This document shows, piece by piece, positions 34,220 to 45,659 of a stretch of 64,000 nt of DNA. Below the pieces are notes generated by a model that was not told where the DNA came from, searched no databases, and was given only the letters and a program-made list of their open reading frames with translations. The DNA lies in contig OY756966.1 of assembly GCA_963580455.1 (NCBI GenBank), forward strand, positions 20,091,001 to 20,155,000, in the 5' to 3' direction. How positions within the stretch are numbered: the first letter of the stretch is position 1; each line of letters starts with the position of its first letter. Source of the stretch: Euonymus europaeus. Taxonomy: Eukaryota > Streptophyta > Magnoliopsida > Celastrales > Celastraceae. The position numbers were made by a program, and so were the translations under genes.

Positions 34220-34990
34220 GGATGGTTGATGCTCGATGTTGAAAAATGATGGATTTGGTGTTGGAAATGGATTAAAAAGAGATGGATGTTGAAAATGAAT
34301 AGAGTTGGTATTTAAAAAAAATGATGGATTGGTGTTGAAAAATATAAAAAAGAATGAGGTGTGGAAAAATGAATGGGGTTGGTGTTGAAAAATAGATTAA
34401 AAAAAAGATGGATGTTCAAAAATGATGGAGTTGGTATTGATAAAAAAATGATGGAGTTGATGTTGAAAATTTTAAAAAGGAGTGAGGTGTGGAAAATGAA
34501 TGAAGTTGGTGTTAAAAAATAGAAAATGAGAGAGATGTAGAAAAATGATGGGGTTGGTGTTGAAAGTAGGGAAATTGATGATGAAAAATATGAGGATCTG
34601 GTGTTGAAAAATTTGGATATTGATGTTGGTGTTTAAAAAAATCAATACATATTTGTATTTGAAAAATGTGTTGGGGGGCTTGTGTTTGGGTTATGGATTT
34701 GGTTTGTTTTTGTGTTATGACATTAGTTGGGTTAAATTTAAATTGGGTTTGTTTTGGGTTATGTATTTGTGTTTGATTTTGTATTATGGATTTGGTTTGG
34801 GTTTGATTTTGTGTTATGAATTTTGTTTGGGGTTAGTTTAAATTGGGTTTTGTTTTGGAGTTATGAATTTGGATTTGATTTTGTGATATGGATTTGATTT
34901 GCGGTTAGTTTAGATTTGGTTTTTTTTTTGAGTTATGGATTTGGGTTTAATTTTGTATTATGGATTTGGTTTAGGGTATGGTTAAAAAAT
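34220..34990. repeat. Degenerate tandem arrays (GATGGAGTTGGTGTTGAAAA and TTATGGATTTGGTTTG units)
   Basis: Two consecutive simple arrays. 34220-34630 repeats variants of GATGGAGTTGGTGTTGAAAA, and 34670-34990 repeats variants of GTGTTATGGATTTGGTTTGG. Purine/G-T strand bias is strong. They lie between Tat/Athila 3'-UTR motifs and an LTR-like segment, so they probably belong to that element. Confidence 0.8.
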
Positions 34991-35094
34991 GTTAGGTCAA
35001 ATTCATTCGAATTTGGTCTTTTATTTTTTTATCCTTTAATTATTTTTTGATTGATTGATTTTTTTTTTGGTTTAAGGTTTTAAGCCCGGACGAA

Positions 35095-35270
35095 AATATG
35101 GTACTACAAAGCGCCTGTGAAGGGTTTTCACTTCAGTCGAACGTACTTTTTTTTTATAACTCTAATTTTTACATAGACCGCCCATTGGGGTTTCAATCTG
35201 GCGAGCCTTTTCTTTGTCTCTAATTTTTTCTTTAAGCGTCCTTTCAGGTTTTCACTCTAACAATTTTGTT
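35095..35270. repeat. Three 3'-UTR motif units of a Tat/Athila element
   Basis: AAGCGCC-TGTGAAGGGTTTTCACT, GACCGCC-CATTGGGGTTTCAATCT and AAGCGTCCTTTCAGGTTTTC occur in series, each followed by a T-rich stretch. One more unit lies at 3834-3890. Confidence 0.65.
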
Positions 35271-35439
35271 AACAAGGTCCTTTGTAATTCATAGTCTATT
35301 TTCCACAATGAACATTTTGAGGTGATTGAATCATCCTTCTCTAAAATAGTGATGATACATTTTCTTGTGATGTACTTCTATCATTTGCTTTTGATAGAGT
35401 TGTCCCCTACAAAGTACTCTAAACTTTTTTGATCAATAA

Positions 35440-36140
35440 AATTTAAATGCTCGTACCCAGTTTGGACCATTCTGCCACATTCAAGTTGGAATTTCGATTT
35501 AAATGGGAAGGACCACCTCTATCCTATATACTAAACCAAGAGGACTTCCACCAGTGGGAGGGCTGGAGGACATACAGAAGTCTAGTAACCAATATAAAGC
35601 AAAAGGAAGTTTTTCATGCAAATCTTGGTAGTTCTACGTCATCTTCTTAATATTTTTATTATTTGCCTCTACATCACCATTCATCTTAAGACGCTAAGAA
35701 GATGAATTATGATGTTTTAATTTTAAACTGCTCACATAAATAATTCACTAATTTACTTTTGAAATTCGTGCTATTGTAGGTGATGATCTTTCAGGAACCT
35801 CATATGATACAATATATTTTCTCAAAAATCAAGCAATGACATTGCTTGTCACATTGGCATAAAAAGTTACCTCTACCGATTTCGTAAAATAATCAATATA
35901 ACTAGAATAAAGTGATACCCACTAGAAGCCTTGAATTCAATGGGACCAAGGACATCTAAACCCCAGATTGAAAATGGTCATGGGCTACTAATACATTTGA
36001 GGGATTCATTGGCACTTGAGTCTTATCATATCATCATAAACTTAACACTTGTGACATTTAACTGTATAGCTAATACAATCCCTTTTCGTGGTAAGCCAAT
36101 AGAATCGGCTCGTAATATTTTCTTTGCCATCAGATAGCCA
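35440..36140 (-). pseudogene. Tat/Athila-type integrase remnant
   Basis: The minus strand, in broken frames, gives a KCQ zinc-finger end, PMTIFNLGF and SLVPLNSR (decayed forms of the family's PWPF-WG and GPI motifs), IDYFTKSVE (first Asp region) and IVSYEVPERSS. This is the Tat/Athila integrase pattern. Many stops. The minus-strand order integrase, 3'-UTR motifs, tandem arrays, LTR matches the 3' half of such an element. Confidence 0.7.
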
Positions 36141-36626
36141 CTTGAATGAGTGCCACATATTCTTCAACAACTTTTTATTCTTTTACCCTTAAAAGCTCAT
36201 CTTTCTTATTTTTCTTCTTCTTCCTTGATAAGCTCTTCTTTCATCTCAGGGTACTGCAATTTCCATCTTCTTTCCAAAATAGAATCTTCATATGGTAAAT
36301 ATATAGTGTTGATATTATCCACAACCACATCCAGTAAAGAAAATAGGGTAGCACTGACAGCCTCCTTAGGATTCAATTTCCCAAAAATAGTGAATGCTTT
36401 TGATATAATGAAAATGGAGGAAAAAAATGTGTGATTGAGAGATAAATCAACCCAATCACAAAACTGTTGCCACATTTCCTCCACTGAATGCAATGCCGAC
36501 ATACCTTTCTCCTTACAACCTTTACGAAGTTCATCTTCTCAAAGAGATTCCAAACCCTCTACTTGAATTAATTTATCATCTTGCTCAATCCGTTACAACC
36601 TTTTTCAAAGCATATATCGTATGTAT
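36141..36626. other. Retroelement debris without assignable gene
   Basis: A 98-codon minus-strand frame (36502-36206) has no recognisable domain. Probably pol linker sequence of the Tat/Athila remnant. Confidence 0.35.
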
Positions 36627-38930
36627 TGTGACACCTGACCCTAAAAATGAACTTATGCAAAACTCAAAGTAAGAAAAACCATGTATTGTGAGACCGGACA
36701 CCTAGGCTCAACGCTAGGCACGCCTAACATAGATTGGAAGAAGTTGGTGCGGCAAGGGGCACCAAGGCACAAGTCGCCTAGGAGTGCACAACCGTGCGCC
36801 CAAGAAATGCTAACTCGTGAGGAAAATGGGGAAAATAGGGGAGCAATTATGCTCACATGCCTAGGAAGCCCCCTAGGTGTGCCTAAACTCTTTCCTAGTC
36901 CAGAAAGCTTCCTTGAGAACTTTGGACAAAGAGGGGTGCGCCTAGGCATGCCTCATCCCTAGAAAAAATTGATTCTTCATGGTTTTCATAGTAAGGGTTT
37001 TTATGGGATTTGTGGGTTAAGGTTCAATCTTGATTTCTATTTAATAATGGAACTTTATATAGGATGATTTAAACTCATATGTATGTATATTTGTTAGATT
37101 GGAGTTGATTTGGTTGGTGTTCAAGCTAGAGAGCTGGTTGAGGATTTAGGAAAATCCTAGAGAGAGAAATAATTTGAATAAAATGATAGAACCATGCAAT
37201 CGTTGTGCCAATAAATTATTCAATACAAAGTAAAGCATGCTCGTTACTAAAAGATGCATATGATGGCCTTAAGTTGAGCCAACAATGATAGTGCTTTTAT
37301 TATTGATTAAAATCTAAACTTCTAAGTCTTTATTATAACAATCTTAAAGGATTTAAGTCAATTTAACTTAGGGTTTATAGTTCAGTAACATCAATCCAAT
37401 CGAATTAGGAGTAGGGTTATATTATATGTTTTGTATATAAATATGATATACGAAATTAAATAACTTAACGGTGATTACTATTTACTACTCCATCTGTCCT
37501 TATTTGATAGGTTTATTTTCTTTTGCACACAGATTAAGAAAATTCAGTTAATATAATTGAAATAATAAATTTAATTAGTTTTCTTCTTAATATATCCTTC
37601 ATTAGGACAACTTCACTCACACCTAATTTCTTGAGCATAAAAGAATGTGCATGTGTTTTGCGAATATGAAAAGTTGTGGAGAACTATTTATTGATAAAGA
37701 TGCACAAAAATGAGGATAGATTAGTAAACTAATCATTTTTACTTATTTTCAATAACGAAGTGAGCTATAATTTGGGATAAACCAAAATAGAAATGCAGTC
37801 TATTAAATAGGGATGGAGGGAGTAGCATGGTAGTTAGATTAAAATCTAAACTCCTATATTGTATGTGTGATGACTGACCATAAATATTTTTACTGAAAAA
37901 AAATTAGGAGTCAAAAACTGAATTTTGCAGGTTCAACATTTTTAGACATGCCTACGCATGTGATAAGAGTTTGAGAAGTGCCCATGGCAGAATCGAAGCA
38001 AAGAAAATTCAGGAAAACACGCCTAGGAGGGCGCCTAGGAGTGTGAGCCCTTAGCCCTAACTAGAGTTCCTTGATTTGGGACTCTAGGTATTGCTAGGGC
38101 ACTTAGGAGTGCCTAAGGTGCTGCTAGACATAACATGAGAATGTTCAATTCTTTTAAAAGATGACCAGAGAGAGTTAGGGCATTTTGTGGGAAACGAGTT
38201 TTAGAGAGAGGGAGAGAGAGAATAGAGAGAGAAAGTGGTAATTACTTGAAGATTAAAGCAAAATTTGAGGAGTTTAAGAAGATTGAGCAAGATTCTAAGA
38301 AGATTTCCAAGATCTAATGTAAGATTTCTTGATTTGAGAAACCTAAGTTTTTGGTAGATCTTGATAAATCCTGTAGGAAATGGATTATATGGTTTAGTAG
38401 TATGATTCTAGATTTGTTTATGGTTGATTTACTAGGTTTGATTGTTGATTAAAAGTCCAAGTTTGATTTGGGTTGGGATTCAAGGATTTGGGAAAATCCT
38501 AGAAAGAGAAGGTAAGTTTATGTAAATGTTGATTTAATATCTTATTGTTATGATGAATTGGACCTATGGTTGGAATAAATAGAGTTTTGGATTTCCATTG
38601 GTTAGGTTTGAGAAAGTCAAAACGCTAGAAACGAGTGGTTGGTTTTGTTAGCTTTTGCTTGGATACGAGGTAAGGGATTCTTACCCATTCTTTCATGTTC
38701 TCATTTCTCTTTCTGAAGAGCAGATGATTTCCTTCATTAGTCTATTAATTTGTGTACTTGCCTTAATTGCTCCTAAGAAAGAACAAGCACATGAATGTGA
38801 TTCTTTAGTTGTTTGGATATTTATTTGCATACCCTTTAACATGTTTGATAGACTATTGACATATTTTATTCCATGAACATGCATCATGTTGTTGTTTATA
38901 TATATAGGATTGGTATTCAGCCTCATAATC
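36627..38930 (+). mobile_element. Truncated LTR copy 'c' of the TGTAAYRCCC family
   Basis: Starts TGTGACACCTGACCCTAAAA, like the start of solo LTR 'a'. A GA-rich leader (38200-38240), donor GTAAGA (38319), GAGGTAAGGGATTCTTACCC (about 38667) and the GCTCCTAAGAAAGAACAAGC segment follow in the family order. The 3' part with acceptor and GTTACA end is missing after about 38930. It contains internal duplications of CCTAGG-rich sequence (36.7-36.95 and 38.0-38.1 kb) and a Stowaway-like MITE. Confidence 0.6.
37488..37822. mobile_element. Stowaway-like MITE, 335 bp
   Basis: Inverted ends CTCCATCTGTCCTTATTTGA and, complemented from the right, CTCCCTCCATCCCTATTTAA, flanked by TA on both sides (37486-37487, 37823-37824). 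The CTCCCTCCGTCCC-type TIR and TA duplication are typical of Tc1/mariner-related plant MITEs. Non-coding. Confidence 0.88.
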
Positions 38931-39032
38931 ATCTGGCGTGATCAATCCTCGGCTACAAGTGGATCCAACTCTTAACGAAAATAAGCTGGCTTAGATTTGC
39001 GTAACTCTCCTAACTTTAGCAACTCCCTGCTA

Positions 39033-39347
39033 TTAGGTATAACATATTGATTTGCAATCGAAACCTTTACAGCTGGCCCTATTGGTGGTGCCTGAGCTCC
39101 CATAATTTGTGGCCACATCTGCCCCAACTATTTGAGCAAATATCATAGTCATTCCTCTCATAAAAGCATTCATCGGTGGCATATCGTTTATGTTTGGTGC
39201 TGGTGCTAGTGGCACCTTGTGTTCGATTGGTACCTCATGCACATCATGTTCCTTTGGCAATGCAACATTAATCTCGCCTCAAGTTCGACCTTGACCCCTA
39301 ACACCAGCAGGACGTTTTCTACCTCTATGAGCTCCCTCTATGTCCAT
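39033..39347 (-). pseudogene. Ty3/gypsy gag N-terminus fragment
   Basis: From ATG 39347: an Arg/Gly-rich start (MDIEGAHRGRKRPAGVRGQG), a stop, then APAPNINDMPPMNAFMRGMT and a short tail. Arg/Gly-rich starts followed by a MxAFMRGM motif are common in chromovirus gag. No further gag domains. Confidence 0.55.
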
Positions 39348-39390
39348 AATCTAGAATATTCAGGAGAAACAAAATATCTACCACATCAGC

Positions 39391-40214
39391 CTACAATATC
39401 AAGCTACAATATGCAAGCTTCATAAAATCTATATGAGAATTTTGTGACTCATTTTGAAGCTTAGATTCATGTGGAGAATTAGATGGCAGAACAATAGAAG
39501 TTTTACCTTTATTTACCTGTTTGGAAAGAACCCCCATTTCTTCATTTTCAAGATTTTTACCTTGAACAAAAGGCTTGATATCTGTCTCCGCTTGTTGTGA
39601 TTCACTTGTATATCCTATTTCATCCCTGATTCCAGCTTGTCTCATTGTACCAAACATGTTATCGAAGTTACTAGTTCCTACTTGCAAGGTTTTAAACGTA
39701 GAATATTTGGATAATTCACTTTACAAGTTAGAAATAGTATATTGTAATTGTTGAATTTCAGCTTAATCATGATTGCAATATATTTGAATCTCCTCAAGAC
39801 TTGTGATCAATTCAGCATCACAAATCATTCTCTCTTGCAGCTTGGTTTGTAATTGAAATATAGACTTCTAACTTTTTCCAAAATCCACCACTAGCTGACT
39901 ATAAACATCATGAAGATCAGCCATGTCATTGTTCAGATCTTCGATCGAATCTTCATCAGAATCTAAGTTTAGTTCGACATGCATCGAACCTGTGAAGGCG
40001 ATTATCTTATTATTCTCATCATCAAACTTGTCATCCTTATTGTCACTCTCACTATCACTCAATGTAGTCTTCATTGACATTATGTTCTTCTTTTTATTTG
40101 CACACTTATACGACATGTGTCCAAAATCTTGACACACATAGCACTGAAGGTTAGTTTTGGATGACATAGTCTTCATCTCAGCTTTTGATTTAACATTAGT
40201 CTTGTCTGGAATAC
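39391..40214 (-). pseudogene. Sirevirus gag C-terminal remnant
   Basis: CYVCQDFGHMSYKCANKKKN is a CCHC knuckle followed by the acidic linker (SDSESDNKDD) and a stretch with LQVGTSNFDNMF, the pattern of Sirevirus gag. Stops and shifts are frequent. The upstream part is separated by the solo LTR at 40220-41708 and is not recognisable beyond it. Confidence 0.75.
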
Positions 40215-40219
40215 TGTTC

Positions 40220-41708
40220 TGCTGGGTTTCAATATCTCATACACAGCGGAAGTTTAAAATTTTATTGAAACCCTCCAGAGAATCCATGTGAAAGGGCATA
40301 AATCGGTGATGAGAAGTTACCTCTTGAAGTGCAGAAATCGACCGATTGTGTGGCTTGAATGATCCGAATCAATCCGCGCTATCCAACTGAACATCACGCC
40401 TCTATGGTATCCACACGAACAAGCCAAAGATCGCCTCTTTCACGTTCTGCTAGAAACTAGGGGAAGAAGCTCCAATCGGTTTTTCCTCTCAACTCACCAA
40501 GAAGTTCGGCACACCAAGAGTTGTGTAATCACCTAGGGTTACCCTAACCCTAAATAATCCGTGAGTCAAGTAAAATCGAAAAAGCCCAAATCTCCTTGAA
40601 GAAAGAAGCCCACGTTTTTGGGCTATTGACCATGTTTGATTAATCTTATTAATCAAAGCAGTAATGGACCTTACATAAAGCCCTAAGCCCAAACATAATA
40701 TGTTATTCTTAAATAACATAATCTTTGACTTATTCTATGTGTGTGACCCGATAGGTTCTCGTTATGTTAGCAGTGAAACTAAAATCATATTCTAGCATCA
40801 CAAACAATGAGAGGTATCTAGCAACACATCATTGTTACCCAAATAACGAGAATGTCAATGATTCGACATAACCTTTATTTATGACCAATTTATATGTAGT
40901 CCCTTTGTCCTTAATATCTTGATTAACATCGAGGCATGGAATGTGTCATCCTCGTATATGTTAATCTATGTGTTTCTTGATTCCGAGTAGACTATTAAAA
41001 AACAAACGAAATCAATATCACATATTGATTCATTTGAGCACGGCCATGCATTTCTAAGTCTCACTCAATCAAGGGGCCCACAGATATCACTCCTGTTATA
41101 TAGAAGGGACAAATACCATCTAGGTCACTCACATCCCTCCACATGATTCGTGATATACCTAATCACTGACTTTATAGCCAACTCTTTTACAAGTGACGTT
41201 AGACAGTATCAAAGTGTATAACTCCTCATGTTGGGAACCGTAGTGATTTCAGGTTAAAGGAAAACATATATCATTGTCACTATGAGAATAGCTTATGACA
41301 TTCATATAACAATCCATGCAGTATTCTCATGTTGGGTCTGTCCAGTACTTCCCGTTCTCTAACAAGTACCTATGTATTGATTTGATATCTCATATCCATG
41401 ACTCGCAAGATTTAGTCATCAATCAACATACATACTAGTCTCAACGTATTAACGTTATCCCATTTAACAATAATACTTGACTAGGGACATTTAGGAATAG
41501 TGTTCTATATACATCTATGATGATCTCACGTTCAAGTCACACACTTGAAGTCTCATAGCATTGAACCAACTATTCTAGGGATATTTATTATAATCATTCA
41601 TATAGTGCAGATAAATAATTCATAACAAATAAAAGTACCTCAATATAACATAATAAATGTATGCTAATACAATCATCCTATGATTGGCTCCTAGAGCATA
41701 CACCAACA
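40220..41708 (-). mobile_element. Solo LTR, 1489 bp
   Basis: Minus strand starts TGTTGGTGTATGCTCTAGGA and ends TTGAAACCCAGCA. TGTTC is duplicated at 40215-40219 and 41709-41713. No coding content. It interrupts the Sirevirus gag remnant. Confidence 0.92.
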
Positions 41709-41713
41709 TGTTC

Positions 41714-42720
41714 TTCCCCTTTTTTTTATGCACTCCAATGTATCATCACTGAAAATTCGGTATCTTTCACGATGTATTGGTTTTAAACCATCTCAATAGA
41801 AGTTATTAGAATCCAATGTTTAGTTTATATTACTACTCGTAGTGCATTTAGGATACATTGAATTCCATTTCAGGGAGGAAAACCTCGAACCTAGTATTTT
41901 TGTATTTTCCAAACTACGCACACATTTTTTGGTAGATTGACAATCAATGCACATCACCTAAACATTCTTTGGATTGATAACAAGTCTAACAGCTCACAAT
42001 TAACGACCATTATAACAACCACTCCCCTGCCATGTCATCAGCAATTCCAGAATCGATTTACTGTGTCATGCCTAAGTGATATTGAAAAATAATTATAGCT
42101 ATTGTCTATTTTTACTATAAGATTATAGCTATTGGTTCCAACTCCATCATGGTCAATGTACCACATACCACTGATGGGTATTCCTCTGTTGAGCTGAGCT
42201 TCTTGGTAGATAACTTCTTAGAGCTTTATTCTCCGTACGAGTTACTTGAGCTTCCTCTATTTGTTGGGCTTGCAATTAGTCCAATTGCTGCACCAAAAGC
42301 ATTAATACATGATGAATATGCATCTGCGAATTAAAGGTTCTTTCTTTTTCCAAAGCCCCCGAAAATTTCCAAAGAACCTAAAAACCTGAGCATTCCACTT
42401 ACTGACTCATTGGATATGCATCTGCGAATTAAAGGTTCTTTCTTTTTCCAAAGCCCCCGAAAATTTCCAAAGAACCTAAAAACCTGAGCATTCCACTTAC
42501 TGACTCATTGGATTGAAACGATCCATTTAGCAATTTTGTGTTCTAAGTACTCATTTTCCACGGATTATAGGTTCTTGTTTCCTAATGAAAAATGCTAAAA
42601 TATCACAGAACATATGATGAATATACTCATATAGGAAAGGAAGCAAAGAAGAGATACAATATTATATCTTACCACAGATGTTGATATACATAGTTCTCTA
42701 ATGTACACATATGTACATTA
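41714..42720. other. Spacer before the second protease copy
   Basis: No supported gene. A 61-codon plus-strand frame at 42149-42334 has no recognisable domain. Includes the 98-bp exact tandem duplication at 42316-42511. Confidence 0.4.
42316..42511. repeat. Exact 98-bp tandem duplication
   Basis: The unit ATATGCATCTGCGAATTAAA...TTACTGACTCATTGG is repeated head to tail (42316-42413 and 42414-42511) with no visible mismatch, so the event is recent. Confidence 0.95.
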
Positions 42721-42814
42721 ACTTTAGTTTTTGTTTCTGCATATATGCAAGCACTTTTGTTTTTTACGCACTTTATTTGAAATAAGTTCATCATATTTTC
42801 CTATGTTTAAAGAT

Positions 42815-43928
42815 TTACACGGTTGGGTAGGAGGCTTGCATTGCAATACCACAGAGACCTTCCGTTGCATTAACGTCCTTTTGCATCCTTATGTACCCTT
42901 CTTCACCCCATCCAGTACCCCATGAGTTCTTAATCAGCCAATACTTTTTCCCATCATTGGCTACTCCATAACCAACAGCAGTAACACCATGGTCTAATTC
43001 AGTGCCGCAGGATCCTGTAAAGACACCACTTGAGTAGAACTGAAAGTCCGAATCTCCGGCATCAATTGCAACTGAGACAGGTTGGTTTGCAACAGCCTTC
43101 ATCAGAGCCCCCTCATTGTTTGCAGGCACATCTTCATAACCGGTTATCTTGGCTGCATGATTGGCTGCTTCTTTGGCATTGCAAGTGGCATCAACTCCCT
43201 TGTAAGGATAGTTAGCCTCTGAGGTAAGACCATGATTTGAAAGAATAAATTTAAAGGCATCATCCATTAAACCTCCACCACAGCCTTCATCCACACCCTT
43301 GACATCACAATCCACCAACTCTTGCTCGGAAAGAGAGATCAATTTCCCTGACGATAGCTTAGTAATCCCTTCCGTAGCTGCTACCGCAGAAAATGCCCAA
43401 CAACATCCTGCAATTTGATTGAAGCATTAAGTAAAAAAAAATTAGTATGCTTCATTATTTCTTAATGTGGTAACAAAAGGACTGAGTGCACATACCACAT
43501 TGGCCTTGGTCCTTGATAGGAGTTACAGCTCCTTTTTTTCTCCAATCCATAGTTGAAGGTACTGCAGTAATATTTTCATACTTGAAAGAAACTGCAGCAT
43601 TTGAACACATATGACCCTTGAATCTATTTCTTGTGGCTTTAAACTCTTCGTTTGTGATATCCGTGAACTGATTGATTCCAAGCTTGTAAGGCTTGTTCCC
43701 AGCTTTGTTAAAAGATTCAATATATGCCACATTTTCCTCGAAAATATTGGTTCGCATCTCCTTCTCATTATCATCCTTATACACTCTCCCATATTGAGCC
43801 ATCCATTGTTCATGTCTATCATACATTGATGCATCTTGGAGAGTTCTAGCTGTAGCTTGAGAAATAAAAACTCCTAGAACAAAAATCATAGCCAGGAAAA
43901 TATATGAACATTCGGTCTCAAATCCCAT
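42815..43928 (-). CDS. SAG12-like papain-family cysteine protease, copy 2 (one intron)
   Basis: Same gene structure as the copy at 95-1210: exon 1 is 43928-43496, the intron 43495-43408 (88 bp, GT-AG), exon 2 is 43407-42815, giving 341 residues. Signal peptide at residues 5-27, I29 prodomain with ERFNIN-like residues ([20 protein letters not shown]), mature enzyme from [11 protein letters not shown]. Catalytic Cys (CGCCWAF across the splice), His ([11 protein letters not shown]) and Asn ([12 protein letters not shown]) are all intact. The prodomain is closer to the family consensus than in copy 1 (Glu instead of Lys at two positions). The intron is not a multiple of three, so a retained intron shifts frame and ends in a stop. 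Predicted functional; likely vacuolar/secreted protein breakdown, for example in senescence, by family analogy. Confidence 0.94.
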
Positions 43929-44007
43929 TGTTGTTGTTGTAGCTAAGAGATTAATTTGATTGTACTAATTGAGGAGCAAACACACATTGGATCCTGGATC
44001 ATCCTAA

Positions 44008-44018
44008 GCTTATATATA
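44008..44018 (-). promoter_or_regulatory. TATA box of protease copy 2
   Basis: TATATATAAGC on the minus strand, about 80-90 bp upstream of the ATG at 43928, in the same place as in copy 1. Confidence 0.7.
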
Positions 44019-44333
44019 AGGAAAATTTTCCACTAATTAGCTAGGCTTGTCTTGGAGAAAAGTTTTCCGGTCTACGTGCCTGAAAAATATTCTGATTTGA
44101 ACTAAGAAATCATTATTTCGTTTGATATGGTGTCCACTGCTTGTGGTTATAATATCATGTTCAGATCAATTTGTCTTTACTGTTTGTATTTAACTAGTCT
44201 TACATTCATACATAGCCAAAATACTCTTATCGTACCGTTTCATTCATCCATATTAAAGATTTAGCATTAAAATTGATCAACAAGGGCAAAGTGATGTTGG
44301 TAAATAATATAAAAAGAAGCTACAAAGTGAAAT

Positions 44334-45659
44334 AATAGTCAGATCATGGAACAAATGTGAAGACCTTTATAGCATTTCTACTGCCAGTCATTATTTCGGA
44401 ACTATGGTGTCTTAATTCGACCGCAATGTTTAAAATAAGTCTAGAACTAAAGGAAATATTTAACCCAAACTGAAGAAAAATTAAGAAAAAAGTATGGTTT
44501 AATTTAATAATTTATTATTGTTTTTAAGTAAAAAAATTCAAGATATTTTTTCCACTTACAAATAACTTAATGTATTTTTTTTTCTTTCCTCTAAATATAT
44601 GACTTCATTTTGGGATGAATCATTTTGGCAAAAAATTCTTGAACACTTCCCTTCAAGTCTCTTCAAATTCCTTCTCTTATTTTTTGTCCAAACTTTCCAA
44701 ATAACTTTCCAAATATCTACAGGACCAGAGATTCCTATGTATAATAGAAAAATATTTGTTTCCATGCTCCTATTTATTTATCAATATATAACATATCTCC
44801 AGTTTTTTTATTTTTTTTGATAAGTATAAAATATATCTAGTTCTTTTAATTTAACGTGGTCTACCCTTATTTTTTGATGAAGTGATTATATCATTATTAT
44901 TTTTATGTAGATGGCAAATAACTACGAAAAGGCCTTTCCGCTTTCCCACATGAAGTCAAATAGCAACTTCTGCCACGGATTCCTTCCTACGAATATACAT
45001 TCAATGGGTTGTCAACTTACGCTGTGTCCTGAGGGTATGGGTCCTTTATTAATCAGATTTTATGTAAAAGTTTGGTGTATCTCATTAAAATTGTTAGTTA
45101 ATTTTACATAGAAAGTAGTTGTGGAATAAAAGATTGCAATAAACATCACAGTTTTTACAAAGTTAACTTAAACCTTAAAGACCCAATTTGTAGATAATAT
45201 TCAGTGCATGTTTTGTCAAAACATCAACCAACCAAAATTGACTACGATGTTGAAGTCTCCAAAAGACTTCACCACCAAGAAGTGAATCAGGGACATCTCG
45301 ATGAAGAGCAACTATGATTTTTTCCAATAGATCTCCAAGTGGTATGAATGACTTTGGATTCTCACATGAAACAAGCTCTCTTTTAAACCTCACACATCTA
45401 ATAGCTCAATTTAGCTAAGTACAAGAGAGAAAGAAGAAAAAAAATCACGAAGCAATATCATAGACTCCGGTATTTGGTTGAAGCTTCGGTACTGACTTTC
45501 ATCAATGTGAAGAGAATAATTGTTGTAGATAGGCAAAGATGATAATAAAATCATCGCAAAGATGATAATTAAATTATTATAATATAATTAAAATGTAAAA
45601 AAATATATCTCTAATAAAAATAAAAATATATTAAATTTACAATTAGTTTTATCATACAA
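44334..45659. other. Intergenic sequence, no gene assigned
   Basis: Very AT-rich. A minus-strand frame (45393-45175, GDLLEKIIVALHRDVPDS, VDVLTKHALNII) looks protein-like and may be a fragment of a degraded gene, but I do not recognise it. Confidence 0.35.

Larger units (their letters stand above)
42721..44333. repeat. Right copy of the protease segmental duplication
   Basis: Counterpart of 1-1640 in the same orientation. Similarity ends near 44333, beyond which the two flanks are unrelated. Confidence 0.93.

Noticed and set aside
36653..36962. Overlapping frames on both strands near 36.65-36.96 kb
   Set aside because: CCTAGG-rich sequence within LTR copy 'c' keeps several frames open by composition; no domain.
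42149..42334. 61-codon plus-strand frame before protease copy 2
   Set aside because: No domain recognised; overlaps the edge of a recent tandem duplication.
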